Source: Arthrobacter sp. CAN_C5
GTDB taxonomy: Bacteria > Actinomycetota > Actinomycetes > Actinomycetales > Micrococcaceae
DNA length: 64,000 nt
Direction of reading: 5' to 3'
NCBI RefSeq assembly: GCF_017875735.1
Contig: NZ_JAGGMZ010000001.1
Location: forward strand, 2,542,001-2,606,000
This document shows, one piece after another, positions 10,660 through 20,724 of this stretch (position 1 is its first letter; every line of letters starts with the position of its first letter). A program made the translations under genes and the position numbers. Below the pieces are notes generated by a model, which was given only the letters and a program-made list of their open reading frames with translations, searched no databases and had not been told where the DNA came from.

Positions 10660-13600
10660 CTAGCGACGCGGTGGCCGCGGCGGCAGCTTGCCCGGGTTCA
10701 GCTGCGGGTAGTTCGTCCGCACGGGTGGCACGTCGGTGGGGGTGGCAGCGATCATCTCCTGCAGGACTTCCATCCCACGCTGGAGCTGTGGGTCATTTCC
10801 CGTCGCATGGGCGTGCGGCGGGAATGGCACCTCGATGTCAGGGTCCACCCCGTAGTTCTCCACGCCCCAGGCCACGCCGCCGGTCATCCAGAACGCATAC
10901 CGTGGCTGGGTGACAGCCGTTCCGTCCGCGAGGGAGAACCGGCCGTCGATTCCGACGACGCCGCCCCAGGTACGCGACCCGATCACCGGGCCGATCGCCC
11001 TGAGCTTTGACACCTGCGTGATGATGTCCCCGTCGGACCCCGCGAATTCGTCGGTCAGGATGACCACCGGTCCGCGGGGCGCGTGCGCGGGGTAGGTGCC
11101 CGGCTGCTCGCCCCGGGGAAAGGACCAGGCGGTGACTTTGCGGCCAATAAGTTCGGCGACCAGCTGGGAGGTGTGGCCCCCTCGGTTGCTCCGCACATCC
11201 ACCACCAGTCCGGCGCGGGCGGTCTCCCGGTCGAGGTCGCGGTGCAGCTGCGCCCACCCCCTGGCCACCATGTCCGGAATGTGAAGGTAGCCGAAACGTC
11301 CCTCCGAGGTCTCGTGGACGAGCGTCCGGTTGGCGGTCACCCAGTTCTGGTAGCGCAGCCGTTCCTCGCTGCGCAGCGGCACCACGGCCACCCGCCGGAC
11401 CTGGGGTTCACCCTGGTCCTGGCGCCTGACCACCGTGAGTTCGACGGTCTTGCCAGCGGCACCGGTGAGCAGCACTGCGGGCCCGTGCGCCGACGGGACG
11501 GGGACGCCGTCGACGGCTGCGATGATGTCCCCCACCTCCACTGCGACGCCCGGGGCGGTGAGTGGGGATACGGCCTGTGGGTCGGAGGACTCGCCGGCGA
11601 AAATGCGCTGGACTGTCCACCCCTGCTCGGCCGGAGCCAGTTCCGCGCCGAGGAAGCCCTGGGCACCCGTTCCCGGTTCTCCGAACAGCAGCGGCGTCAC
11701 GTACGCGTGGGAGGTTCCCAGTTCACCGTGGACCTCCCAGAGGACATCCACCAGGTCGTCATGTGATCCCAGCTGCTCCACCAGCGGACGGTAGCGGTCC
11801 CGGATGGCGGGCCAGTCGAGGCCGCCCATGCCCTGGTCCCAGAAGAAGTCGCGCTGCAACCGCCAGGTTTCGTCGAAGGCCTGGCGCCAGACGCTGACGG
11901 GATCGAGGAGGACGCGGATCCGGCCCAGGTCGACCTCCACGTTGTCCGGGGAGTCCTTGTCGACCTTGCCCTTGGTGGGGACGGCCGTCACCTTGCCTGC
12001 GTGGATGACGACCACTGTGGCGCCGTCGCCGCTCACCTCGAAGCTGTCCACCTCCGACACCAGGGTGTCGGCGTCACGCCTGGCGAGGTCAAAACGTTCA
12101 AGGCGTTTCGCCGGATCCTTCGCCGTGGTCGTGGCCCGCCCGTCGCCGGTCACCCCGACGCGCTCCATCGCTGTCCACAGCAGCGCACCGTCGACGGCGC
12201 GTAGACCCTCGTAGTTGCCCTGAGGAACGGGTACAGCGATGATCCGCTCGGCCAGGTGCTCCGGGTCGACGGTGATGCTGACGTCAGATTCGTCGTCGGC
12301 CTGGCTGGCGCCCATGGCGGCCCCCGGTGCGGAGGCGGCCGGGTGCACTGACGGCCCAAACGGTGACGGCGTCTCCGCCGACAGCGCCACCAGGAAGGGC
12401 TTGGTGGACACGGGAAAGCTGAGATCGAAGCGGTGGGTGTCATACACCGGGTCGAAACTCCGGTCAGAGAGGAGGGCTAGGAAACGGCCGTCGCGGGTGA
12501 AGACCGGCGAGTGGTCGCGGAACCGGCCATCGGTCACGTTGTGGACCTCCGCGCCGGGTTCCGTCCGGGCGAGCCGGACCCGGGTCCTGGCCCCTTCGCC
12601 AGTGACAGGTTCGGCCCACGTCAACCACTGTGAATCCGGGGAGAACGCCAGATCGTCCACCGCCCCGTGATGGGTTGACGCGAGGGTGAACAGGGTGCCA
12701 CTGCAGAGCTGCAGGACAAGGATTTCGCCCATCTCCCCGGCGATGGCCACCCGGGTTCCATCCGGGCTGGTGGTGAGGTTGCTGGCACGGAATGGACCGT
12801 CGAACGCCCACCGCGAAACTCCCGAGGCGGCGGCCGTATCCTGCGCCACAACGGTATCTTCAGCTGCCGTTCCGTCTGTCACCGGCGTTGCGGTTGCCGC
12901 TGTTTTCAGGGAGGTGACCGTCGAGGGGACGTCTGCCCTGGGCCCTGCGCCTGGGACTCCGGTGGCAAACACGTCCCGGATGAACAAGGACTCCTCGCCG
13001 TCGTGGTCGGCGACGTAGGCCACCCGGTCGGCGCCAAGCGGTCGGCCGAGCCGGGCTCGCACCCCGGCGGTGGCTTCCACCACGCGTGACGGTCCGTCCC
13101 TGTGGGTCAGCCAGTGCAGGGTGCCGTGGCTCTCGACGATGCTCGCTGTGCCGGCAGGAACCGGGGTGGCGGCAGCCAGATGCCGGACCACGTTCAGCGG
13201 CTGGGGGCGGCGTCCGGTCGAGGCAGAGCCGAGGGAGATGTCCAGCGGGACGGGCTCGGCGTCGAGCGAGCCCATCAGCCAGAGGACACCGGCGGATTCG
13301 AAGACCACCCGGGTGCCATCGGTGGTGGCGTGCCGGACATAGAAGTCGTCGTGGTCGGTGTGCCGCTGCAGGTCCTGCCCCTGGGCGGTGACCGAGTACA
13401 GGTTCCCGTAGCCCTCATGGTCGGAGAGGAAGGCGAGCCGGTCGTTCACCCACAGGGGGTCGGAGATGTTTCCGTCGAGCTCCGGGATGAATCGGGCGAA
13501 GTCTCCGGACCCGTCGGCGTCCATCCAGAGCTTCCCGGCGGTGCCGCCACGGTAGCGCTTCCACCAGGCGGGCTCGCGGGTCAGGACACTGGCAATGACG

Positions 13601-14050
13601 ACCGGCTGGATGCCTCCGGGCACCGGGCCCTGGACCACTGCGTCAAGTGGGCCGTAGGGGTAAACGGTCTGCGCTGAGCCGTCGAGGGGTACGCGGTACC
13701 CCCACGCGTGCCGTGGGTCCTGGTGGCGGAACGCACTGGTCGCGATGACATCGCCGTCGGGAGTGAACCCCCGGACCTTGGTGCTCTGATGGCCCCAGTA
13801 GGTCAGGCGGCGGAAATTGCCGCCTTCTGTGCCGGCGGCCACTACCTCCGGAGCGCCCGCCTGGGTGACGGTCCAGGCGATGGTGGTCCCATCCGGGGAG
13901 AACCGGGGGCCGCGTGCGGGCAGCTGCATTGCTGAAATACGCCAGGCCCGTCCCCCCCGTCAGAGGGGCAACCCAGACATCGTTTTCAGCGACAAAAGTG
14001 ATCAGGTCACCGTGGACATGTGGGAAGCGCAAATAGTGTGAGGGAACCAT
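10660..14050 (-). pseudogene. Tricorn-like S41 protease, interrupted by a one-base frameshift near the N-terminus
   Basis: Read without interruption this would be a ~1129-aa cytoplasmic tricorn-core-type protease: two beta-propeller domains (repeated RFSPDGTTIAWT, LAFSPDSQWLTWAEP), a C1 helical domain (WRLQRDFFWDQGM), a PDZ domain, and the S41 catalytic domain with the nucleophile in FAGSDGDI. The first ~31 codons (MVPSHYLRFPHVHGDL...) lie in one frame from ATG 14050; the remaining frame is open from about 13,960 to the stop. The frames are offset by one base at a run of seven C (13,952-13,958, plus strand). With six C the junction reads LTGGRAWRIS, the family sequence. It may be a sequencing error, a phase-variable tract or a real mutation. 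Confidence 0.85.
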
Positions 14051-14168
14051 CCCACGATCATAGTCACTGGCGGCCCCGCGTCGGCCGACTGTACGAGTGT
14101 GGAAAACCCCTGGACGCCACGGGCACCACCTGTTCCTTTTGGGCCGCGCAGGATGGTGGGATAGGGGT

Positions 14169-15068
14169 ATGAAAATTCTGATCTCCGGTGCGTCCGGAAC
14201 CATTGGCAAGGCCTTCATGCAGCAGGTGGCCCCCGGGCCCCATGTGGTGACGCGGCTGGTCCGCCGCACTCCGTCCGCCCCGGATGAAATCCAGTGGGAC
14301 CCCACGGCGGGTGGCCTGGACCCGGCAATCATGGATGCCACCGACGCCGTCGTGAACCTTTCCGGTGCGGGGATCGCTGGCGCGCCGTGGACGCGCGGCT
14401 ACAAGGAAACGCTCTACTCGTCCCGGCTGACTGCCACCCGCACGCTGGTCGACAGCATGCAGCGGGCGGAATCACCGCCAACAGTGTTCCTGAGCCAGTC
14501 GGCGTCGGGATACTACGGGGACCGTGGATCGGAGCTGCTGCCGGAATCCGCAGCCTCCGGCGACCTGCTGCTCTCCGACATCTGCAGGCGGTGGGAGGCC
14601 GAGGCGTTGCGGGCACCCGATTCGGTCCGCACCGTCCTGATGCGCACCGGTGTAGTGATGTCCACCAAGGGTGGCGCCCTACCCAAGCTCCTTGTGCCGC
14701 TGCGGCTTTTTGTCGGTGGACCGCTGGGCTCCGGGAAGCAGTGGTGGCCGTGGGTGACCCTCGACGACCAGGCGCGGGCGATGGCTTTCCTGCTGGAGGC
14801 CGAGGTCAGCGGGCCGGTCAACATTGCGTCTCCTTCCCCGGCGACGGTCACCGAGCTGACGGAGGCGCTGGGCGCCGCCCTGAACCGTCCCACCCGGTTC
14901 CGGGTGCCGGAGTGGTTGTTGACCGCGGTGCTGGGACAGTTGGCGCGCGAGTTGCTTCTTCCCAGCGCACGTCTGGATCCGACGGTGCTCAGGGACGCTG
15001 GATTCGAGTTCCGCGAGGACTCGCTGGACGATCTGGTCCGGTGGGTCCGGGACTCACGGGGCGCCTAG
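14169..15068 (+). CDS. TIGR01777-type NAD(P)-dependent epimerase family protein
   Basis: A 299-aa protein with the Rossmann start ILISGASGTIGKAFMQ and the family motifs AVVNLSGAGIAG and FLSQSASGYYGDRG (YYG in place of the YxxxK of classical epimerases), followed by WEAEAL and VLMRTGVVMS. A C-terminal DUF1731-like part (FRVPEWLLTAVLG) is present. The biochemical role of this SulA-like family is unknown. ATG 14169 gives the normal N-terminus; the upstream in-frame extension lacks a domain. Confidence 0.88.
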   Translation: MKILISGASGTIGKAFMQQVAPGPHVVTRLVRRTPSAPDEIQWDPTAGGLDPAIMDATDAVVNLSGAGIAGAPWTRGYKETLYSSRLTATRTLVDSMQRAESPPTVFLSQSASGYYGDRGSELLPESAASGDLLLSDICRRWEAEALRAPDSVRTVLMRTGVVMSTKGGALPKLLVPLRLFVGGPLGSGKQWWPWVTLDDQARAMAFLLEAEVSGPVNIASPSPATVTELTEALGAALNRPTRFRVPEWLLTAVLGQLARELLLPSARLDPTVLRDAGFEFREDSLDDLVRWVRDSRGA

Positions 15069-15108
15069 GGTTGCCGGATCCGGGTTTTCCCTTCTCGGGT
15101 TCTCGCGC

Positions 15109-16941
15109 CTAGGATTCCCTCACCTCCCGGATCAGCCACCGGTCCGCCACCCGCTGCAGGACAAAGACCAACTGCTGGGTGACCGCCTCCGGGTCAACCC
15201 GGTGCGTCTCGCCGTCCGGCGAGACCTCGGCATAGCCCGAGGTGGTGGCCGTCGCGGCGACCTCCACCGTGCCCGTTGCCGCGTCATCAGCCGTGCTGCC
15301 CGCAGGGAGCTCGATTCGTTCAAGGTTCTCCAGGTCGATGCTGAGCCCGGTCAATACGTGTCCGCGGGTAGCCAGCTCGACGACGGCGTCCTCGTCGGCG
15401 GCCATCGCCGGCGACTCAGGGACGAAGACGTACCGCAACAGAGTCGGATCGGCCGTCTCGAAGGCGCGCTCCCGGACCCGAGACAGGTGCGGCAGCACCA
15501 CCAGTGGATCGGTTCCGGCGAGGGCTTCGGTCAGGACATCGGCTGCCGCGTCGCTGGCGCGCACCGTTGGTCCAGCTGCCGAAGTGGACCCCCGAGACTG
15601 GGTCTGAGCCCGCGTCGGCGGTGCAACCGGAACGGGTGGGGTCGGTAGGGGTATCGCCGTCGGTGCCTGTGCCGGTGTCGGTGTCGGTGTCGGTGACGGT
15701 GACGGTGACGGTGTGGCTGATGGTGGCGCTGTCGGTGACGTTGACGGTGACGGTGACGGTGTGGCTGATGGTGGCGCTGTCGGTGTCGAGCCCGACAGGA
15801 CGGCACCGTCCGGGAGTTCGACGCTGCCCATTCTTCCGGCGTCCACGGGTCCGGGCACACTGACCAGCACGGCAGCAATCGCGAGGACAAGCAGGGTGAG
15901 GGCAGCGAACAGCACGGCCGCAACTTTGCGTGCCCGGCGCCGGGGTGGGGCGGCGGCCCGGCGTCGTGCACCCGAAGCGGGAGCTACCCGGCGTGGGGTG
16001 GACCTACGGGGAACGGGGGTGACGACGGAAGCCGTGAGTCCCCGTCGCCGGCGCTTTTTCTCTGGTTCGCCCGGGTCGGATCGCCTGGTCCTGAGGCTCG
16101 GAGTGACATCGGGGTGGACCGCCGCCAGCAGGTCCAGCGGTGTGGCGGTCGCCGTTCGTTGCACGGCCCGCGCGAATTCGATCGCGGTGGGCCGATCGCC
16201 GGGATCTGACTCCAGCCCCCAGCTAATGAGGTCAACGAGCGCCTCGGGGGTGTCGGGGACCAGGAGTGACAGTGGCGGACGCTGGCTCGCAGGGCCGGGG
16301 ATTCTGCCGGTCAGGGCAAACCAGCCGACAGCGGCCAGGGCGTACAGGTCCGCTTCGGTGTTCAACCCGTGGTGGTCGCGCGACGTCTCCTGAAACCCCG
16401 GGGTGCCCGCCGCCACATGACTGCCTTCCCCGATCAGGCGGGCGATTCCCAGATCGGCGAGCAGGGGCTTACCCAACTCGGTGAAGAGGATGTTGCCGGG
16501 CGCGACATCACCATGAACGGCACCTCCGTCATGCAGATAGGCGAGGACCTGGGCCATCGGCGTCAGGACGGTCACCACCTCGCCTGGGGAGAGCGGTCCC
16601 CGCACCGAGACAAGGTTCAGTAACGATCCGCCAGCCGCGTAGTCCATTCGAAGCGCGGTGCCCTGCCCGGTCTCCACCACCTCGTGGAGAGCGAGGAGGT
16701 GCTCGTGGGCAAACCGGGACAGCAACAGCTGCTCGCGGCGGACCACGTCCGCGCCGTGGTCACCCCGACCCGCCGAATCCAGGACCTTGAGTGCGAAAAC
16801 CGCGCCCTGATCGTTGCGGACCAGCCACACGGACGCGCTACCGCCAGTGCCCAGCAGGCGTTCGCTCTGGTAACCGGGCACGCTGGGTGGACGGGCGTCC
16901 TGATCGTTCCGGCGGCCCTCGCCGGCGGGTGTGCTGTCCAT
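15109..16941 (-). CDS. Membrane-anchored Ser/Thr protein kinase with atypical catalytic motifs
   Basis: A 610-aa protein. The N-terminal kinase domain (about 24-270) has a glycine loop (LLGTGGSASVW) and the beta-3 lysine (FALKVL, Lys52). The catalytic loop reads HGDVAPGN (143-150) instead of HRDLKPxN: the Arg of RD kinases and the loop Lys are missing, while Asp145 and Asn150 remain. DFG is DLG (163-165). A basic juxtamembrane part, one membrane helix (~345-368), a repetitive Ser/Pro/Thr linker and a ~130-residue extracytoplasmic domain follow. Activity is plausible but unproven. It converges on the preceding epimerase gene. Confidence 0.85.
   Translation of the reverse strand: MDSTPAGEGRRNDQDARPPSVPGYQSERLLGTGGSASVWLVRNDQGAVFALKVLDSAGRGDHGADVVRREQLLLSRFAHEHLLALHEVVETGQGTALRMDYAAGGSLLNLVSVRGPLSPGEVVTVLTPMAQVLAYLHDGGAVHGDVAPGNILFTELGKPLLADLGIARLIGEGSHVAAGTPGFQETSRDHHGLNTEADLYALAAVGWFALTGRIPGPASQRPPLSLLVPDTPEALVDLISWGLESDPGDRPTAIEFARAVQRTATATPLDLLAAVHPDVTPSLRTRRSDPGEPEKKRRRRGLTASVVTPVPRRSTPRRVAPASGARRRAAAPPRRRARKVAAVLFAALTLLVLAIAAVLVSVPGPVDAGRMGSVELPDGAVLSGSTPTAPPSATPSPSPSTSPTAPPSATPSPSPSPTPTPTPAQAPTAIPLPTPPVPVAPPTRAQTQSRGSTSAAGPTVRASDAAADVLTEALAGTDPLVVLPHLSRVRERAFETADPTLLRYVFVPESPAMAADEDAVVELATRGHVLTGLSIDLENLERIELPAGSTADDAATGTVEVAATATTSGYAEVSPDGETHRVDPEAVTQQLVFVLQRVADRWLIREVRES
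15664..15790. repeat. In-gene tandem repeats encoding the Pro/Ser/Thr linker of the kinase
   Basis: GGTGTC/GGTGAC hexamers are followed by a ~43-bp unit (GACGGTGACGGT...GGCTGATGGTGGCGC) present twice. On the coding strand they give alternating TP/SP dipeptides and a duplicated TAPPSATPSPSPS stretch. Such tracts can change length by slippage in multiples that keep the frame. Confidence 0.8.
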
Positions 16942-17052
16942 GTCCCAGTTCTAATGGATGCCGGGAAATCCTGCAGAAGTTATCCACAGGCCTCCAGGCC
17001 ACGCTGGCTGACGCTGTGAACTTTGGTCCCCGGGCAGGTCTACCCTTAAGCC

Positions 17053-17769
17053 ATGACACTTCAGTACTTGCGTATTGGGCTGGACCCGGAGTTCGTCGAC
17101 TATGAGACCGGCTGGGATCTGCAACGTGAACTCCACGCCGGCGTGGTGGCTGGCACGGCGCCCAGCACCGTGCTGCTTCTGGAACACAGCGCCGTGTACA
17201 CGGCGGGGCGTCGCACCGAGGAGCACGAGCGGCCCTTCGACGGGACGCCCGTCGTCCCGGTGGACCGGGGCGGGAAACTCACGTGGCACGGTCCCGGCCA
17301 GCTGGTCGGTTACCCCATCCTCGCGCTCCCCGAACCGACGCGGGTGGCTGGCTATGTAGCCATCCTCGAGGACGTGATCATCGCCGTCCTGCGGGACTAC
17401 GGGATCACGGGGATCCGGATCGAGGGCCGGTCGGGAGTCTGGGTAGCGGCAGACGGCCGGGGGCCGGACCGAAAGATCGCCGCGATCGGGATCCGCATCA
17501 ACCGGCGGGTCACCATGCACGGGTTCGCCGTCAACTGCAGCAACGATCTGGCCCCGTTTGAGCAGATTGTGCCCTGCGGGATCAACGATGCCGGGGTGAC
17601 CACCATCTCGGCGGAAACGGGCGGGACGGTGACCCCGTCAGACGTCGTTTCGCGGATTGAAGAGGAACTGCGCAAGAATGAACCATCACTGGTTGTCGAG
17701 GCGGCAGAGGTTTCCCGCCCGTCAAGCACAGTCAACCCTGCCGGTCCCCACCGGCCGGAAGGAGCATAA
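17053..17769 (+). CDS. lipB: Octanoyl-[acyl-carrier] transferase
   Basis: A 238-aa LipB that moves octanoate from acyl carrier protein to E2/GcvH lysines, the first step of lipoate synthesis. Motifs: [49 protein letters not shown] and the acyl-thioester cysteine in IVPCGI (Cys175). ATG 17053. The stop lies 3 bp before lipA's GTG, so the two are one transcription and probably translation unit. Confidence 0.96.
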   Translation: MTLQYLRIGLDPEFVDYETGWDLQRELHAGVVAGTAPSTVLLLEHSAVYTAGRRTEEHERPFDGTPVVPVDRGGKLTWHGPGQLVGYPILALPEPTRVAGYVAILEDVIIAVLRDYGITGIRIEGRSGVWVAADGRGPDRKIAAIGIRINRRVTMHGFAVNCSNDLAPFEQIVPCGINDAGVTTISAETGGTVTPSDVVSRIEEELRKNEPSLVVEAAEVSRPSSTVNPAGPHRPEGA

Positions 17770-17772
17770 CCC

Positions 17773-18777
17773 GTGAGTCTAGCCCCCGAAGGACGACGCC
17801 TTCTCCGAGTCGAGGCCAGAAACGCCGAGATCCCGGTGGAGCGCAAGCCCGACTGGATCAAAGCGAAGGTGAACATTGGCCCCGAGTTTGTGGCCATGAA
17901 GAACCTGGTGAAAAAGGAAGGCCTCCACACGGTCTGCGAGGAGGCGGGCTGCCCCAACATTTTCGAGTGCTGGGAAGACCGCGAGGCAACCTTCCTGATT
18001 GGCGGGTCCGAATGCACCCGTCGCTGTGACTTCTGCCAGATCGATACCGGCAAGCCCCAGCCGTTGGACCGCAGCGAGCCGTTCAAGGTTGCCCAGTCGG
18101 TGCAGTCGATGAACCTGCGCTACGCCACGGTGACCGGCGTCGCCCGCGACGACCTCGCTGACGAGGGCGTGTGGCTCTACGCGGAAACGATCCGGCAGAT
18201 CCACAGCATGAACCCCGGCACCGGCGTCGAGATCCTCATCCCCGATTTCTCCGGCAAGCCGGAACACATTAAGGCGATCTGCGACGCCGCACCCGAGGTC
18301 TTTGCGCACAACGTCGAGACGGTCCCCCGGATCTTCAAGCGCATCCGCCCCGCCTTCCGATACGAGCGTTCGCTCGACGTGATCACGCAGGGCCGGGACC
18401 TCGGGATGGTCACCAAGTCCAACCTGATCCTGGGCATGGGCGAGACCCGGGAAGAAATTTCCGAGGCCATGCAGGATCTGCACGACGCCGGCTGCGACCT
18501 GATCACGATTAACCAGTACCTGCGGCCAAGCGAACGCCACCTCCCCGTGGACCGTTGGGTGAAGCCTCAGGAATTCGTCGAATTGCGCGAGGAGGCCGAG
18601 GAGATCGGTTTCCTCGGCGTCATGAGCGGGCCACTGGTCCGGTCCTCATACCGTGCCGGCCGACTCTGGGCACGGGCCATGCGCAAGAAGGGACTCGAAC
18701 TTCCCCCAGCGCTGGCCCACATCGAAGACTCCGGTTCGACGCTCCAGGAGGCGTCAAGTCTCGCACCCACGGGCTAG
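17773..18777 (+). CDS. lipA: Lipoyl synthase (radical SAM)
   Basis: A 334-aa enzyme that inserts two sulfurs into protein-bound octanoate. The auxiliary cluster ligands are [12 protein letters not shown] (Cys55, 60, 66); the radical-SAM cluster is CTRRCDFC (Cys81, 85, 88). The closing RSSYRAG motif, with the Ser that ligates the auxiliary cluster, is near residue 293. Start GTG 17773, with GAAGGAGC upstream inside the end of lipB. Confidence 0.97.
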   Translation: MSLAPEGRRLLRVEARNAEIPVERKPDWIKAKVNIGPEFVAMKNLVKKEGLHTVCEEAGCPNIFECWEDREATFLIGGSECTRRCDFCQIDTGKPQPLDRSEPFKVAQSVQSMNLRYATVTGVARDDLADEGVWLYAETIRQIHSMNPGTGVEILIPDFSGKPEHIKAICDAAPEVFAHNVETVPRIFKRIRPAFRYERSLDVITQGRDLGMVTKSNLILGMGETREEISEAMQDLHDAGCDLITINQYLRPSERHLPVDRWVKPQEFVELREEAEEIGFLGVMSGPLVRSSYRAGRLWARAMRKKGLELPPALAHIEDSGSTLQEASSLAPTG

Positions 18778-18789
18778 TCCGTGAGGTCT

Positions 18790-18831
18790 GCCGAAAGCAC
18801 CCCAGGTCTGACGGCCGGGGGTGCTTTCGGC
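18790..18831 (+). terminator. Terminator after lipA
   Basis: GCCGAAAGCACCCC (18790-18803) and GGGGTGCTTTCGGC (18818-18831) form a perfect 14-bp stem with a 14-nt loop. No long T-run follows. Confidence 0.7.
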
Positions 18832-18873
18832 ACGTCCACCCGCTATTAGAGGATCACGTAGAATTGAGGCACT

Positions 18874-19626
18874 ATGGCCAACAGCATTGAATCAGACGGA
18901 TCATCCACCCCCAAGCGGCGCCTTTTCTCCCGGAAGCCGAAGCCCCAGAAGGGGCCGAAGAAGACCGGGCGGATGAAGCAAATCTCCGAGGTCTTCAAGA
19001 TGACCCGGCGGAACGACCCGAATGTTGTCTGGGTCATGCTGCTCGCGTTTCTTTCGATCGTCGCCGTCGGCCTGGTCATTGGTTTCCTGATCCAGAACTG
19101 GATCACGATGCTCATCATCGCGATTCCCCTCGGCTTCCTCGCGGCAGTGTTCATCCTGTCCCGGCGCGCCGAACGCGCGGCTTTCTCGCAGATTGAGGGC
19201 CAGCCGGGAGCCGCGGGCGCCGCGCTCAGCGTGCTGCGCCGTGGCTGGATCCTCCAGGATCAGCCGGTTGCCATGAATCCCCGGTCGCAGGACGCCGTGT
19301 TCCGTGCCATCGGCCGTCCCGGAATCGTCCTCGTTACCGAGGGTCCTTCCGCACGGGTGAAGCCCCTGATCGACGCCGAACGGCGCAAGATGGCAAGGAT
19401 TGTCCCCAACGTCCAGATTCACGTCATTGAAGCCGGCCGCGGCGAGGGCCAGCTTCCCCTGGCGAAGGTGGCCAAAAAGGCGCAGAAGCTCAAGAAGACC
19501 CTGACCAAGCAGGAGGTCCAGGCCGTCAACAAACGCCTCACCGCCTTGGGCACCAAACTGCCCATCCCCAAGGGCGTCGATCCGTTCAAGGCCCGCCCGG
19601 ACCGCAAGGCCATGCGCGGACGCTAG
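18874..19626 (+). CDS. DUF4191 family membrane protein
   Basis: A 250-aa protein with a basic N-terminus, two adjacent membrane helices (about 50-72 and 76-97: VMLLAFLSIVAVGLVIGFLI, MLIIAIPLGFLAAVFIL) and a cytoplasmic C-terminal part ending in a Lys/Arg-rich tail. It matches the actinobacterial DUF4191 family usually found directly after lipA; the function is not known and any link to lipoylation is positional only. GAGGCACT precedes ATG 18874. Confidence 0.8.
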   Translation: MANSIESDGSSTPKRRLFSRKPKPQKGPKKTGRMKQISEVFKMTRRNDPNVVWVMLLAFLSIVAVGLVIGFLIQNWITMLIIAIPLGFLAAVFILSRRAERAAFSQIEGQPGAAGAALSVLRRGWILQDQPVAMNPRSQDAVFRAIGRPGIVLVTEGPSARVKPLIDAERRKMARIVPNVQIHVIEAGRGEGQLPLAKVAKKAQKLKKTLTKQEVQAVNKRLTALGTKLPIPKGVDPFKARPDRKAMRGR

Positions 19627-19690
19627 ACCGTCGATTACATGATCGGCTAGACGCTAGACCGCCACCGGCTGTTGGTGGCACCATCGGGCC

Positions 19691-20029
19691 ATGACTAAAT
19701 ACCTCATCTCTTTCCCGAGCGAAGCCATGGTCCTCACTGACGAGGAGTTCCCCACCGTCGTCGCCGAGTCACACGCGGTGATCGAGGAAGCCAAAGCGGC
19801 CGGCGTGTATGTGTTCGGCGGCGGAATCGACGAGGAAGTGGATCCCGTTCTCGTCTCCGCTGACGGCCAGATGAACACCGAAATTTATCCCGGCAGCGAG
19901 CTACGGGGCGGTTTCACGGTGCTGGAGCTCCCCACCCGAGATGAAGCGGTCGAGTGGGCCCGAAAAATAGCAGCAGCGTGCAGGTGCTCGCAGGAATTGC
20001 GCGCGTTCATGTACGACCCGGCCCGCTAG
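19691..20029 (+). CDS. YciI-like (DGPF/YCII domain) protein
   Basis: A 112-aa single-domain protein of the ferredoxin-like YCII fold (MTKYLISFPSEAM; GGFTVLELPTRDEAVEWARKIA). Family members include small stand-alone proteins of unclear, possibly enzymatic, role. Its last 4 bp overlap the last 4 bp of the convergent RDD gene. Confidence 0.75.
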   Translation: MTKYLISFPSEAMVLTDEEFPTVVAESHAVIEEAKAAGVYVFGGGIDEEVDPVLVSADGQMNTEIYPGSELRGGFTVLELPTRDEAVEWARKIAAACRCSQELRAFMYDPAR

Positions 20030-20463
20030 ATCCGGACAAGGACCGTCTGGACGGCGCGGTCGTGCACACCGCGTTGATCACGGTCCACGATGAGCGCGGG
20101 AACCACCAGGCAGATCAAGAGGGTTCGTACGGCCGCTTTCCCGTACCCTGCGGGGCGACCGCTGACTGTCTGCACCTGCATCCCCATGATGCGGTGCCCG
20201 ATGCTGTAGCCGAAGAAGCCGACCAGCAAAATCTGTGTCACCGCGAACACGCCCAGCGTCGCGAAGCTGTTGTAGTCGAAGAACAGGGAGGAGATCAGCG
20301 AGCTGAGGGCCCAGTCGAGCAGCAACGCACCGACGCGGCGAGCTGGCCGGGCGATCGATGCCGGCCCTTCCTTCGGCCGACCCATCCCCTGCCCCGGCCA
20401 GTAGTTGGTGTGGTTCGACGGCGAGCCGCCGAGCCATGAGCCGATGTCATTTCTATCTACCAC
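20026..20463 (-). CDS. RDD family membrane protein
   Basis: A 145-aa protein. After a ~40-residue Gly/Pro/Asn-rich cytoplasmic tail comes the RDD domain (ARRVGALLLDWALSSLI, with the R...D pair in the first membrane helix), a second helix (LGVFAVTQILLVGFFGYSIGH) and GHRIMGMQV, then a third helix (LLICLVVPALIV). Function is undefined for short RDD proteins. It is divergent from glnA. Confidence 0.8.
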   Translation of the reverse strand: MVDRNDIGSWLGGSPSNHTNYWPGQGMGRPKEGPASIARPARRVGALLLDWALSSLISSLFFDYNSFATLGVFAVTQILLVGFFGYSIGHRIMGMQVQTVSGRPAGYGKAAVRTLLICLVVPALIVDRDQRGVHDRAVQTVLVRI

Positions 20464-20590
20464 CGTCCAATCTTAACGCCTCCGGGTGGCACGGATTCCC
20501 GGCGTCGCGGTCGTACCGAAGCTCACTTTCCGACCGGTGAGCCCAAAGCAGGCTAGGCTAAAAGAGCCCTAGTCACCCGACCATCCTTAA

Positions 20591-20628
20591 GTAACGTGCC
20601 GGAAACAATTGCGACACCAGTGGGAAAC
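20591..20628 (+). promoter_or_regulatory. GlnR-type operator upstream of glnA
   Basis: Four half-sites with exact 6-nt spacing: GTAAC (20591-20595), GAAAC (20602-20606), GACAC (20613-20617), GAAAC (20624-20628). This is the known actinobacterial GlnR pattern gTnAC-n6-GaAAc repeated twice, with one mismatch (GACAC for GTnAC). It ends 96 bp before the glnA start, a position suitable for nitrogen-dependent control. Confidence 0.75.
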
Positions 20629-20724
20629 TGCAATCTCCTACAGTTGTAACTATTGCGGCGGAGCGCTCAATGCCACTGATCTGCGCCCGGTCGTTATCCC
20701 CCACATGCGTTAGGAGCATAAACG

